The notes: generated by a model not told the origin, from the letters alone. 64,000 nucleotides of DNA from Eudorina sp. 2006-703-Eu-15 (GCA_003117195.1 BDSI01000071.1:1-64000), one strand, 5' to 3'. Shown: positions 49,101-59,048, numbered from the stretch's first letter. Translations and numbers: made by a program.

Positions 49101-52100
49101 TGCTGCGCCAGGTGATGCTGCCCGCGCGAACGTGGCCGCGGTGCTGGTTACTATGCTGCGGGACGAGGAGGCCAGGCAGCAGATGCAGGTAGGGGTGCGG
49201 GTGGGAGGGGTGGGGGTGGCTGGGTGCAGGTGGGTAGGTGCAGGTGGGTGGGGGGAGAACGGCGCTGCCTGTGTGCGTTTGTGTATTTGGCGGGTGGTGG
49301 TGGTCGTGGTGGGGACGGCGAGCCGGGGATGTTTGCGGACAGGCGTGTTGGGGAGAGGGTCGCTGGTTGCCGCCAACGGCGAGTGGGCGCGAGGACCCCG
49401 GGGACGCCAACGCACCCCGGAGCGGTGCCCATTCGCCCCGCCCTCTTCCCCATTCGTCCTCTCCCCCACTTGCCCACCCCTCCTCCTCCCCTGCCATATT
49501 CCCTTTGCCTCCTGCCCCGCCACCCACCCACCCCCACCCCCACCCCACCCAGGAGTGCGGCGCGCTGTCCGCCCTGATCCGACTGACGGCGGCGCTGTTG
49601 GACGAGCGGTCAGCAGCAGGTACGGCGTCGTACATTGGGGTGGGGCCTGCTGGCGGCGGAGTGGTCTGGAGCCGGGTGTGGAGTCGCACCCACCCACCGC
49701 ACCGCACAGCACTGTGGGCAGACTGGGGGGCGCCATGACGCGGCGGGTTCAGCCTCGCTGTCATCTTTCAGGGGGGGTCCTGCCTTGCGAAATGCGAATC
49801 CCCCACCCACCATCGGTGTTTCCATCGCCGGCACGAGCATCGCCATCCCCCCATCCCCATCCTCTCGCCTCCATCGAACTTCCGTCGTAGTTCCGTACTT
49901 AGGGCCACCCCCTCTGCCCCCTGCCCCGGGTGGGAGGTGGCCCAACTGTCCCAACTGTCCCAACTGTCCCAACCGATGCACATGACCCAACGACGCCCAT
50001 CTATTTCAACGATTCCAAACTAATGCAAGTTATCTAAGCGACCCACAAACACGTTGGGCATGTGTGTGCGCATCCCAGCCTGGGCTGGCGCCTCCTCCTC
50101 CTCCGCCTCCTCTTCCCCCTCCTCCTGCTCCTCCTCCTCCTCCCCCTCCTCCTGCTCCTCCTCCTCATCCGCCGCCTCCTCTCCCCCCTCCTCCTCCGCC
50201 TCCTCCTCCTCCGCCTCCTGGCAACCTCCGGCGCAACCCTCCTCATACATGCGCTCATAACCACGTGCACTGCCACGTGCGCTGCGGTGCGATGCGCCGT
50301 GTGCTGTACGGCACCATTGGACGGATGCAGGTGGCGGCGGCGGCGATGGGGCGCCCGGCGGCGGCGGAAGCGGCGGCGGAGGTGGCGGCGGCGGTGCTGG
50401 GGTGGCCTTCGCGGATCCGGGTGGGGTGCTGTGTAACTCTGTGGGGGCCCTGGCGGAGGCGGCCAAGTACCCCGACTTGCGGAGGGCGCTGATGCAGGTG
50501 GGGCTGGGAGGGGGCGGCTGGGGTGGCTCCAGGGGGGCACAGGGGTGTCAGGGGGGGCCACAGGGGGGAGGCGATCGTCCGAGGGTGGGGGAGGCATGTG
50601 TTTGGGGGGGGGCCCGCGGGGGCGGGCCGGAGAAGGTAAGGGGCTGGATGCAGGGATAGGGTGTGCGTGTGCGTGTGCGTGTGTTTGTCCAGCCGCCCAT
50701 CCCCGGAGGCAACACCCACATCCCGCACACGCCGGCGGGCGGCGAAGCGGGGGCCAGCCACCCACCCACCCACCCCATCGGACCTGTGCTCTGGCAGCAG
50801 CGCAGTTTGAATATGTCTACCAATTTCCTATACCCACCCACCCACCCACCCACGGGACATCGGGTGGCGTAACGCAGACGCAATACAACACAGTTCCCGC
50901 CTTCCACCACCACTGTCGTACTTGTCGTACTTGCCGTACATGCAGGTGGAGTTTGGGGAGAGCCTGGCCACGTTGCTGAGGTGCCTCCGGGAGGGCCCCG
51001 AACCAGCGCAGGTGGGTGGGTGGGGGATGCGGAGGCGGAGTGGGACCAAAGGGCGGAGGGGGCCGCTCGCTGCCGCATTCGCCGAGTTCGCGAAAGGCTA
51101 CTTCCCTTCTGGAGATCAACACCCCTGCTCGACCCGACCCGCTCGTTGGGCCTCTCTGTGTGCCCTCCCTCCCTCCCTCCCTCCCTCCCTCCCTCCCTCC
51201 CTCCCTCCCTCCCTCCCTCCCTCCCTCCTCCCTCCCTCCCTCCCTCCCTCCCTCCCTCCCTCCCTCCCTCCCTCCCTCCCTCCCTCCCTCCCTCCCTCCC
51301 TCCCTCCCTCCCTCCCTCCCTCCCTCGAACCAACGAACCAACGAACCAACGAACGTCCTTGTCTCTTGGCTCATGGCCGCTCATCCTCGTTGGACGCTGG
51401 TCCCTGATCTCCTGGCCTGATCCCCCGCCCTCCCTCCCTTCCCCCCGCCCTCCCTCACTGACCCGCAGGTCAACGCCGCCGCGGCCCTGTGCCACCTGTG
51501 TCGTGACCAGACGGCTGCCGTACAGCTGGGCCGCATGCGGGGTGTGGAGCTGCTCAAGGTGGGGTGCTGCGGTCGGCGGGTCGGCGGGGTGGGTGGGATC
51601 AAAGGGGGAAGAGGGGGGACGGGAACGGCGGGAGAGGGGGCAGATGGGGGCACGTACGGCGTGTATGTGTTTAATGAGAATACCACCCATAACCGTGTGT
51701 GTGTGTGTTTTGCGACACATGGGGCGTCGCCAACGCGGCCGCCTCCAGGGAGCGATGGTCTCCCAGACGCCTCTGTCGCCCCCCCCCCGACCCCGACCCC
51801 GACCCTCACCCTCAAGATCCCTTCCAGCCCTCACCCTCATCCGCAGCGACCCCCCCCCCCCGACCCCCCCCCTCATCCCCACCCGGGTCCCCCCTCCTGC
51901 CCCCCCCCCCCCGGCCCCCAGGACGCCATGGGCTCCCGCCCCGATGACGTGTCCCCGGGCTCATGGACCCACCCCTCCTCCCGACTGAGGCACAACGCGA
52001 GCAGGTGTGTGTTAAAGAGAACTGAGCCGGTGTGTGTGTGTGTGTGTGTGCCCCATCATGGAGCGCCCGACTGCATACCCTGACCCAGCAAGGCCTGACG

Positions 52101-53426
52101 TGTGCGACGTCGCTCTGACTCAGCTGGGCGGGCAGGCCTGCCGGATGGTGCAATCTTAGCTAGTACGATTAGGTTGGGACGCGGGACCAGGCTAGTTTTA
52201 CCGCACCGGGCAGGGGCACGCCTCCGAATTGCTGAGGAACGCGCCCTGGGTGCTGCAAGGACTTGAGGAGGTTGGACAGCGGATTGCGAGGCGCAGACCG
52301 CCCGGGATGGGCTTCCGCCCAATCCCTTGAGGGGGCACAGCTGTCACCGATCCTCGGGGATCGGGCACGCGCCCTTGGTTGAGAGCGAGGGGACAGAGGC
52401 CCCTTACGTCCCTCTCCCCCGAATCCGGGGGAGAGTGCTTCGGCGGTCTCCCGTATGGGGCGGGTTAGCGCCCCCGGCCAGCGTCGGCCCGGCAGATATG
52501 TAACGATACACACACACACACGGACACACAGACACACACACACGGACAGACGCACGGCATTGTGGTGTGAGTCTGCGTGGCCAAGGCAGCCGACCCGCAC
52601 CAGCGGGTAGTATTCCGAGCGCGCCAAAAGCGCGCCAAAATCGACAGCGCTCTTCCGACACCGCAGCCTTCTATTCATTTTAGGGATCGGGCAATGGGTT
52701 ATTTTTGCACGCATACGGGCAAATTAATGGGAACCGCTCGGTCCCTCGCATATCACGCACACCTGTTCTGCCTGCTTAAATAACACACACGGACAGCCAC
52801 CCACCGGTTGGGAGGGCGGGCGGTGGCATCGCCCTCCGGCCCGTACCGCTCCCCTCCCCTGGACACGTGTACCACACAGCACCACCGCCACCACCATAAC
52901 CGCCACCATGACCGCCACCACCACCATTACCAAACGCAGCCGGAACCCGCCCCAAACCGTCACCCCGCTTCATCGCCCACCGCCCAACCTCGCCCTAAAG
53001 CGCTCTACCCCTCTTCCCCCCCGCCCCGCCCCACCCCCGACCGCTGCACCCCGCCCTCGTAGGGCGCTGGTCAGGTTACAGGAGCAGCTGGCGATGGCGG
53101 AGGAGGAGGCGCAGGCCGCTGCGACGGAGCGGGCCGCCAGGAAGGCGGCGGCGGCGACGGCGGCAGCGGCGGGCGACGGCGGCGGCGGCGGTGACGGCGG
53201 CAGCGGCAGCGGTGCAGACGGCTTGGACGGCAGCGGCCGGGGTCCGGGGGAGAGCACTCCCCGGGCGGTGTGGGACCTGTCGGAGGGGCCCACCGGCGGC
53301 GGCGGCGCGGCGGGGCCGTCGACGGCGTCGTCGTCCAAGACCCTGGTCAAGGCGGTGTCGTACGAGGACGACGTCGACGACCTCAGCACCGTCATCACGC
53401 CGCCCCTGCCGCTGGCGGCGTTTTGA
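43127..53426 (+). CDS. Armadillo-repeat protein with N-terminal MGCGSS acylation motif (15 exons, about 1054 aa)
   Basis: Exons 43127-43160, 43275-43325, 43524-43756, 44777-45187, 45782-46184, 46405-46967, 47466-47909, 48574-48685, 49112-49188, 49553-49619, 50331-50497, 50946-51011, 51469-51558, 51922-52004, 53063-53426. Every junction is GT..AG and phase-consistent. Armadillo repeats form a helical scaffold that binds partner proteins. Order: MGCGSSVARPP (Gly2/Cys3, typical for N-myristoylation plus palmitoylation, hence membrane anchoring); a Pro/Ser-rich linker; a Glu/Gln helix (LEALKRAEADAEAEEAERQ); a UBA-like helix pair (LTAVSGCSNDQATRFLESL); then repeated ARM helices (ANACSALGNLAT, NAAGVLVQLTATNESY, CNAVTALFNLAA, NSANAICSLAAANTD, ARANVAAVLVTML, VNAAAALCHLCRDQ); a C-terminal coiled coil (LVRLQEQLAMAEEEAQ); and the end TPPLPLAAF. 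Poly-Gly and poly-Ala runs interrupt the repeats. I do not recognise a specific orthologue. The first two exons rest on phase and motif only. Confidence 0.85.
43976..44172 (-). repeat. Four tandem 48-bp units derived from the intronic element
   Basis: Units start at 43981, 44029, 44077 and 44125. Each plus-strand unit reads GAGGGGTATAAATAATTGGT, then AGACATATCCATACTG. This is the reverse complement of the element's 3' two-thirds without the CTCTGGCAGCAG head. They lie in the intron 43757-44776 and, unlike all full copies, are antisense to the host gene. The last three units are nearly identical, so the array is recent. Confidence 0.93.
45350..45395 (+). repeat. TTAAATTGAAAAAAGAAATA intronic repeat, copy 1
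   Basis: GTTAAATTGAAAAAAGAAAT then AAACCCGAAGAACGAA; matches 48708-48746 with one or two changes. Both are in introns of the armadillo gene, sense orientation, and are AT-rich against a GC-rich background. Confidence 0.9.
47910..48118 (+). repeat. GGGGCA hexanucleotide array in armadillo intron
   Basis: About 33 GGGGCA units (some GGGCA, some GGGGTA at the left edge) start immediately at the donor of exon 47466-47909. A sense-strand G-rich intron start, like the dehydrogenase introns. Confidence 0.95.
48708..48746 (+). repeat. TTAAATTGAAAAAGGAAATA intronic repeat, copy 2
   Basis: Second copy of the segment at 45350-45395, in the intron after exon 48574-48685. Identity covers about 37 bp and stops abruptly on both sides. 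Confidence 0.9.
50094..50218. repeat. (TCC)n-rich tract in armadillo intron
   Basis: Irregular CTCCTCCTCCGCC tract, about 125 bp, in the intron before exon 50331. Gives long false Ser/Pro/Leu open frames in sense and Glu/Arg frames in antisense. Confidence 0.9.
50788..50836 (+). repeat. 48-bp intronic element, copy in armadillo intron (before exon 50946)
   Basis: GCTCTGGCAGCAGCGCAGTT, then TGAATATGTCTACCAATTTC, CTATACCC. Closest to the inferred consensus. Sense to the gene; about 110 nt from the acceptor. Confidence 0.95.
51165..51326 (+). repeat. (CCCT)n tract in armadillo intron
   Basis: About 40 CCCT units with one imperfect unit near 51228, followed by a small (GAAC/CAAC) run ACGAACCAACGAACC. 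The tract is a 160-nt polypyrimidine run on the sense strand, about 140 nt before exon 51469. Confidence 0.95.
52007..52052 (+). repeat. TAAAGAGAACTGAGCCGG plus GT tract
   Basis: Starts at the donor of exon 51922-52004. AAAGAGAACTGAGCCG is also found, inverted, beside the (AC)n at 5621-5692. Confidence 0.8.
52740..52800 (-). repeat. GT tract plus AAGCAGGCAGAACAGG element
   Basis: Minus strand: GTGTGTGTTATTTAAGCAGG, CAGAACAGGTGTGCGTGATA, TGCGAGGGAC. Shares more than 40 aligned positions with 37262-37310 and the core of 25474 and 30003. In the last armadillo intron, antisense. Confidence 0.85.
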
Positions 53427-55790
53427 GGGGCGGCAACGCAGCCGGGTCTCTACCACACGCACATGCACAGGCACATGCACTGCCCAGGGGAGGAGGGGGC
53501 GGGGCCCGCGTCCCTGTCGTCCTCCTCTACGTCCCCCTCGCCGCCAGACCCGGCGGCCCCGTTCTGAAGACCTCCGCGCTGCCCTCCAGGGAGGGAGAGG
53601 GAAAGAGGGATCGTTCTCAGGGTTGTAGGAAGTTGGCTGGGGGGCGAATACGGCACCGCCGCGGGTCCTGCTGGGGAGGGCGGTGGGGAGGGCGGTGGGG
53701 AGGACGGTGGGGAGGGCGGTGGGGAGGACGGAGCTGGTTTTAAGGGAAGGGGCTCTGAGGGGGCGGCGGGGGGTTGTCCTCGTTTCACACAGATACACCC
53801 CCCGGTCCGCGAGCGGACCCGGAATGTACGTTTCAATGTACCGCCGTACAGGTGGTTGGTGGTTGGTGGTCATCGATAACGACGCGGCTCTCCTCCGCCA
53901 CGCGCCGCAGGACCGGCGTGGCGCTGCGTGTGGGGTTCTTCCTGGGGTTAGGTGCCGAGCTGGCTAGAAGATTTGATGCGGCAACCGTCCTCATAACGCG
54001 ATTTTCCGTGCTCCCCATGTGTTTTAATGTTGTACGGCAGCCCACGCGGTGGGGTGTGTTTAGAATTGCAACCCGCCCGCCCGCCCGATCCCAGGTGGCA
54101 ATGGGAGTGTAGGGGGGGGCCGGGGCGGGGTGGCATAGGATGGAACGTGACATGGCATGGCTTGTGGGCATGTTGGAATAAACATGAAAGATTACGGCAA
54201 TGCCGTACACATTGCACACGGGAACGCATGCGCGCTGACGTGGACGTGGACGGCGCTCGGAGGTGGGGGGCGTGCAGCTGAGGAGACTGAGGGGGAGGAG
54301 GAGGAGGAGACTGAGGGGGAGGAGGAGGAGACTGAGGGGGAGGAGGAGGAGGAGGAGGCGATCGGGCGGGCTGGGAGGGTGGAGGCAGACGCCCACAGTT
54401 GATTGTGCAGCCATGTACACATATCCCCGGATGCATCCGAAACGCAACCACCGGTGGTGGGGGCAGATGTGTCTGTGGAGGGACTGGGACTGGTCCCGCG
54501 GTACGTACGACTGGTCCCGGGGGGGAAATACGGATATACGGCACATGCGCCCGGCCCGCCAGTGGACGATTTGAAGGCTGAGCACTGATTGCAGCGAATC
54601 CCGAAACGGGATCATCGGCGGCCCCCTGCCTGGCCCCCTGCCTGGCCCCCTGCCCGGATGGAGGGGCCACACCGGACTGCCGCGGGGTCCCGAGGAGAAA
54701 GTAACTGGGGGCCCTCCCCAGTTGGTTCTTCAACGTTTGCTCTGGCAGCAGCGCACTTTGAATATGTCCATACCAATTTCCTATTACCCCCTTCCCCCAT
54801 CCCCGCCCAGGGTTGGTGCGCGCGTATTAAGGTGGTGCTCGGGCAGGTGGCGAAAGGGGGCAAGTCGAGGGAGAGCGGAGACGAAGCGGTGCTGAGACGT
54901 GGACTCAGAACGCCGCCGGGGGGGGAGGGTAGGAGGGGCACCCGGGCGGGCCGGGCCGTAGCGGTGCCGGGTAGGGACTGTGTTTTGGGGAGGGGGGGAG
55001 CCGGGGAGGAGGATACCCCCGTCCCTCTTTGCAGCAGTGCAGACATGGGGGGGGGGCCGGAGCGCGGACTGGAGCTGTTCCTGTACATTACGGTACGTCT
55101 GCCGTACGGTCAGGGGTACGGCTGCGTTCGGAGCCGTACCCGTAACCGTTCGTACCATGCGAATTTCCGTAGGAAATTTGACGGCATGCAGAATTGTGAG
55201 CGTCGTGACGACAAAAAGGCAGGGAAGACAAGCGGACACAGACATGCAGAGCAGTGAAAGGCCGAGACAAATATGTGCATTGAATACAGAATATGGATTC
55301 TTAGGAATCAAGTCTCTTGTCGGCAGGCAGGAAGCGCGGGTCTGCGTTCCACACGGTTACGTCCGGCTGTACAAGGCCTGAAACCGGCCTCGAGCTTGCC
55401 AATCAGAGAGAAGGTGATTTGAAGAACCGCTGAATCGTAAATCAAATTTAGATCCTCTCGAAATCGGCCAATTCGTATATAAAAATCAAGTTGTCCCGAA
55501 ATTGGCCAAGTCGTAAATCGAAAGCAAGTTGTTTCAGTTGTTTCGAAACTGGCCAGTTCGTCCTAGCCGTTGGAACAGGTTCGGGTTGGGGTTCGGTCGT
55601 CCCAGCCGTTGGAACAGGGTCAGGTTGGGGTTCGGTGGAACAGGTTCCCAGCCAAGTGTCGGGTTGGGTGTCAGGGGCTCTAGAGTCCCACGAGCCGTGG
55701 TGCAAGGGCATACTGCGATCTCAGGGGCCTGGTCAGGCGCCGAGGGGGACCAAACACGATCTATCCGCGGGGCCGGGTCACAGTAAGGAA
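53427..55790. other. Region downstream of the armadillo gene
   Basis: Probably includes the 3' UTR. A copy of the intronic element at 54736-54786 is followed by a pyrimidine tract and CCCAG at 54808, so a spliced exon may start at 54809 (3' UTR intron or another gene). No recognisable protein follows. A GAGGAG tract lies at 54290-54360. Confidence 0.5.
54736..54786 (+). repeat. 48-bp element, copy downstream of the armadillo gene
   Basis: GCTCTGGCAGCAGCGCACTT, TGAATATGTCCATACCAATT, TCCTATTACCC; only small insertions from consensus. The next AG after a pyrimidine run is at 54807-54808. No coding exon is known here. Confidence 0.93.
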
Positions 55791-55794
55791 ACGG

Positions 55795-56345
55795 CCCCAG
55801 AATTGGGCTCGGTGCGCGCACCGAAGGTTTCTGCGCGCACCGAAGGTTTCTGCGCGCACCGATCCGTGCGCGCACCGAGCCAAGTTTTACGGATGTGTGT
55901 CGTGCCCGCACTAGCATCTACAGATTAAAAAAATGTAATATATTGGCACTAAGAATGAAGATTCCACAGGTGCCTCCCAACAGGCACCGGGATCCGGCCG
56001 TTGGGGGCAGGAGGCCACAAAGCACGGCCACTGATCCGTGCGCGCACTGAGCCCAGTTGCACGGATGTGTGTCGTGCCCGCACCTGTCTCCATAGATATG
56101 TTAATGTTGTAATGGCCATGAGATGGACGATTCCCGCAGATCGCTTCCAACAGGCACCGGATGGGGGTGGGAGGTTACAAAACACGGCTGGGTGCGCGCA
56201 CCGAGGGGTGCGCGCACCCAGCCCAGATTCATGGATCTGTGTCGCTGTCGCAGTAGTGCCCACAGATGCGGAAACCAGCAATAGCACTGAGAAATGTCAG
56301 TCGCGGGCAGATGACAAAACACGGCTGGGTGCGCGGGACCTCCAG
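55795..56345. repeat. Left block of GTGCGCGCAC palindromes and three ~160-bp modules
   Basis: Repeated CGGTGCGCGCACCG palindromes at 55800-55880, 56040 and 56190-56222. Between them are about three diverged modules sharing GGATSTGTGTCG, a stretch near ACAGAT, CAACAGGCACCGG and ACAAARCACGG. The block runs directly into the truncated Ulp1-like coding region at about 56330. Confidence 0.85.
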
Positions 56346-57841
56346 ACTGCACTCCCCCGCCTCCCACCGGGCGTCATGTCGGTACCGGGCCTCGTCAATT
56401 ATCCAGTCGCGGAGGTGGGTAGCAACAGCCAGCTGGTCGCCCTGCAAACGTTTCGAAATGATGTCAATAGGGCCGTGATAGTGCGGACACGGAGCAAACC
56501 AACGTATGGATGACTCCCTGAAGCGAGTCGTACACGCGAACCACCTTGTTGGCGATGTCAATCACGCCGCACACCCAGTGGCCTCCAGACTTGCGGGCGT
56601 GGATGTCCCCTGATGGGCCGGGAATAAAAACCGGCACGACGACCAGGTCCACGCCCATAATTCCGTCCTGGTAGCCCTTCTGCGAAGGGCATTCAGACAT
56701 GGGGCCAGGTGTTTCCAAGCGGTACATGGGTAGCATTGGTCCAGCAGAACCGTCGACATGAACCTTACCAGCCCACTGGCGCGCAAGCGACTTGGCATCG
56801 TCCAGCGCTCCACGCTTTTATAGCTGTACGCCCTCTTATCCTCGTACAGAAAGCCGTAGAAGTTAGACTGCATGTAGCAAACCTTTGGGGCCGAACCCAA
56901 GGACCGAAGCCTGGTATCCCGTGCCTGTGTACAACAAACGCGACGTTACATGCCGTTAGAAAACGCCCGTTCCTGTGACGACACAAAACGCCCGTCCCCA
57001 TGATATAATAATGCCCATCACTGTCGCCAGACAGCGCCCACGCCGTACCGTCCTCGCGGTTCCAGTCCCTGTCCCCGTCCAGCAAACTAGCCCCGCCTTT
57101 CTAAAAACCCCACCTGGAGGAGGTACATGAAGAGATCGACAGCGTCGTCAGAAACCATGCAGCCCGGCGCCATGGATGCTACAACCACCGCGTCAAGGTC
57201 CTCGATGTCCATGACCAACCGCCAGACGTACTCCATATCAGGTTCGTTGACTTCCGTTACAGATACTGAATGCGGCCGCTTTCCCGCTTGCTTCTTGGCG
57301 GGCTGGACGCTGATGCTTGGCCCCGGAACAGCCATGGCGCTGTCCGGCAGTGAGCTTTCCTCGGGAATGACAGGGAGAACGCTTGGCCCAGCTAGAGTAG
57401 CAGGGCCCGCCAATGGCGAATTCGTCGGAGAGCAAGGAAGTGCCATGGGGTCCAGCGAGAGGCAGCTCGGGCAGTACCAGTCGCCCTCGGGTGCGTACGG
57501 AAGTATTCCCAAACAAAACGTGTGGTGTCCAGTATTGCACCGGTCACACAACAACATGAAAGCCCCGGCGTCTGGTCGTAGACAAGTCGCACACGACAAG
57601 GAGGGAAGTGAAGGGCCTTGCGTGATGGGATTCAGAAGACCACTGGTCTGGTACGCTTCTCCAAAGCATCGTGACTCCCGTCGCCTTCTCTGACTTTTGG
57701 TGCATCCCGGGTTGGGCACCGACGCCGACAGGCCCAAGATATCATTACCACACTGTTCGATGGTGGCCTGCGCGACCCCAAGAGGCATGGTCGGATCGGA
57801 CGAGGGAGGTGGTGGTGGGGGAAGGTGTGGCGGCGGCCCTG

Positions 57842-58440
57842 CTGAAGGCGCGGTGCTGTTGCTCAAGGGCTGCTGGTCCAGCGCCGGGGCGGGGCAAGTG
57901 GCAGGCGGAGGCGGAGGTGCTGCGGCGCGGCAGCCCGCAGGAGGTGGCGTCGGCCCTGCTGAAGGCGCGGTGCTGTTGCTCAAGGACTGCTGGTCCAGCG
58001 CCGGGGCGGGGCAAGTGGCAGGCGGAGGCGGAGGTGCTGCGGCGCGGCAGCCCGCAGGAGGTGGCGTCGGCCCTGCTGAAGGCGCGGTGCTGTTGCTCAA
58101 GGGCTGCTGGTCCAGCGCCGGGGCGGGGCAAGTGGCAGGCGGAGGCGGAGGTGCTGCGGCGCGGCAGCCCGCAGGAGGTGGCGTCGGCCCTGCTGAAGGC
58201 GCAGTGCTGTTGCTCAAGGACTGCTGGTCCAGCGCCGGGGCGGGGCAAGTGGCAGGCGGAGGCGGAGGTGCTGCGGCGCGGCAGCCCGCAGGAGGTGGCG
58301 TCGGCCCTGCTGAAGGCGCGGTGCTGTTGCTCAAGGGCTGCTGGTCCAGCGCCGGGGCGGGGCAAGTGGCAGGCGGAGGCGGAGGTGCTGCGGCGCGGCA
58401 GCCCGCAGGAGGTGGCGTCGGCCCTGCTGAAGGCGCAGTG
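57842..58440 (-). repeat. 117-bp coding tandem repeat (five units plus a partial)
   Basis: Units begin at 57842, 57959, 58076, 58193 and 58310, with a partial at 58427. Each encodes 39 residues (SNSTAPSAGPTPPPAGCRAA, then APPPPPATCPAPALDQQ-P/S-L). Units alternate between CAAGGGCTGC and CAAGGACTGC, giving QQPL/QQSL in turn, so the array has a 234-bp higher-order period. Confidence 0.97.
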
Positions 58441-58487
58441 CTGTTGCTCACCGAGCCGTATCTTTTGGCCTCCTGCCCCGAGCGGCA

Positions 58488-58581
58488 GAATCGAGGATTA
58501 GCACTGAGCATAGGCTCAAAGGCACCCGCTGACATGTAAGCAGGTGCCTTTGAGCCTGTGCTCAGTGCTAATCCTCGATTC
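58488..58581. repeat. 39-bp-stem perfect hairpin
   Basis: Left arm 58488-58526 (GAATCGAGGATTAGCACTGA ..) and right arm 58543-58581 are inverted copies with one mismatch (a possible G-U pair), separated by a 16-nt loop. Could be a transposon end, a recent inverted duplication or a small-RNA precursor. Confidence 0.95.
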
Positions 58582-58611
58582 CGCATCTGTACAAACGAGT
58601 GCGGACACGAG

Positions 58612-58668
58612 GCGGATTCCGTGAAACAGGGCTCGGTGCGCGCACCGATGGGTGCGCGCACCGAGCCT
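58612..58668. repeat. Inner right palindrome block
   Basis: TCCGTGAAACAGGGCTCGGT, GCGCGCACCGATGGGTGCGC, GCACCGAGCC: two GTGCGCGCAC palindromes nested in a larger inverted repeat (GGCTCGGTGCGCGCACC against its complement). Confidence 0.93.
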
Positions 58669-58727
58669 GGCTTTGTGGCTACCTGCCCCAAGCGGCCCTA
58701 TATTTCTCGGCGCCTGTCATTATGCTG

Positions 58728-59016
58728 TAAATGAATGAATGAATGAATGTTACAGCGGACCCCAACGGGATCATCGGTGTATACCAGAGCAAGCCCCAGT
58801 AGGCCCCACCGCCAAGGCGGCAGGTCACCTCCACACCACTACGCCGCACCCAAAGAAAACACACCGGGCCATAACCCCAACCAGTCAGACACCGAAGCAA
58901 GCAGAGGCGCGCAGCGGGGCAACACTACCAAAGGGATAGGCACAGCAGCGGGCATAATCCCCAGAAGTGGATAAAGCCAAGCACAGGGGAGGTCGCCCAC
59001 ACAGGCACCCCAAATG
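58728..59016 (-). mobile_element. SINE/LINE-like dispersed repeat, copy C (5'-truncated)
   Basis: On the minus strand it runs from GGGGTGCCTGTGTGGGCGAC to GGGGTCCGCTGTAACATTCA and an ATTC/CATT tail (plus-strand AATGAATGAATG). It lacks the first ~110 bp of copies A and B, as expected for incomplete reverse transcription. It is inserted between two palindrome blocks of the candidate transposon, so it is younger than that element. Confidence 0.88.
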
Positions 59017-59048
59017 ATAGTTTCCGCACCTCGAGAGACTAGTGGCGT

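Larger units (their letters stand above)
56330..58586 (-). pseudogene. PHD-finger/Ulp1-like cysteine protease gene, 3'-truncated
   Basis: Exons in transcript order: 58586-57114, 56882-56769, 56679 to about 56521, 56441 to about 56330, all in phase. Part 1: a Pro/Ala-rich N-terminus made of 39-residue tandem repeats. Part 2: a PHD zinc finger with C-x2-C (CATC), C-x2-C (CDRC), H-x2-C (HTFC) and C-x2-C (CPSC), a histone-tail reader type. Part 3: a Ulp1/C48-like fold: GCMVSDDAVDLFMYLLQ, MQSNFYGFLYEDKRAYSY, the catalytic-type GGHWVCGVIDIANKVVRVYD (His-Trp and Asp), then DWIIDEARYRHDARWEAGE. The expected Gln and catalytic Cys (usually in a DCG-V context) are missing; the frame ends in the palindrome repeat. 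The third donor (GGA/GTCATC) is weak. The first ATG (58586) lies inside the 39-bp hairpin. Likely transposon cargo rather than a host gene. Confidence 0.75.

Noticed and set aside
50548..51882. 444-codon minus-strand frame with Glu-Gly-Arg repeats
   Set aside because: Antisense of the intronic (CCCT)n tract and of supported armadillo exons.
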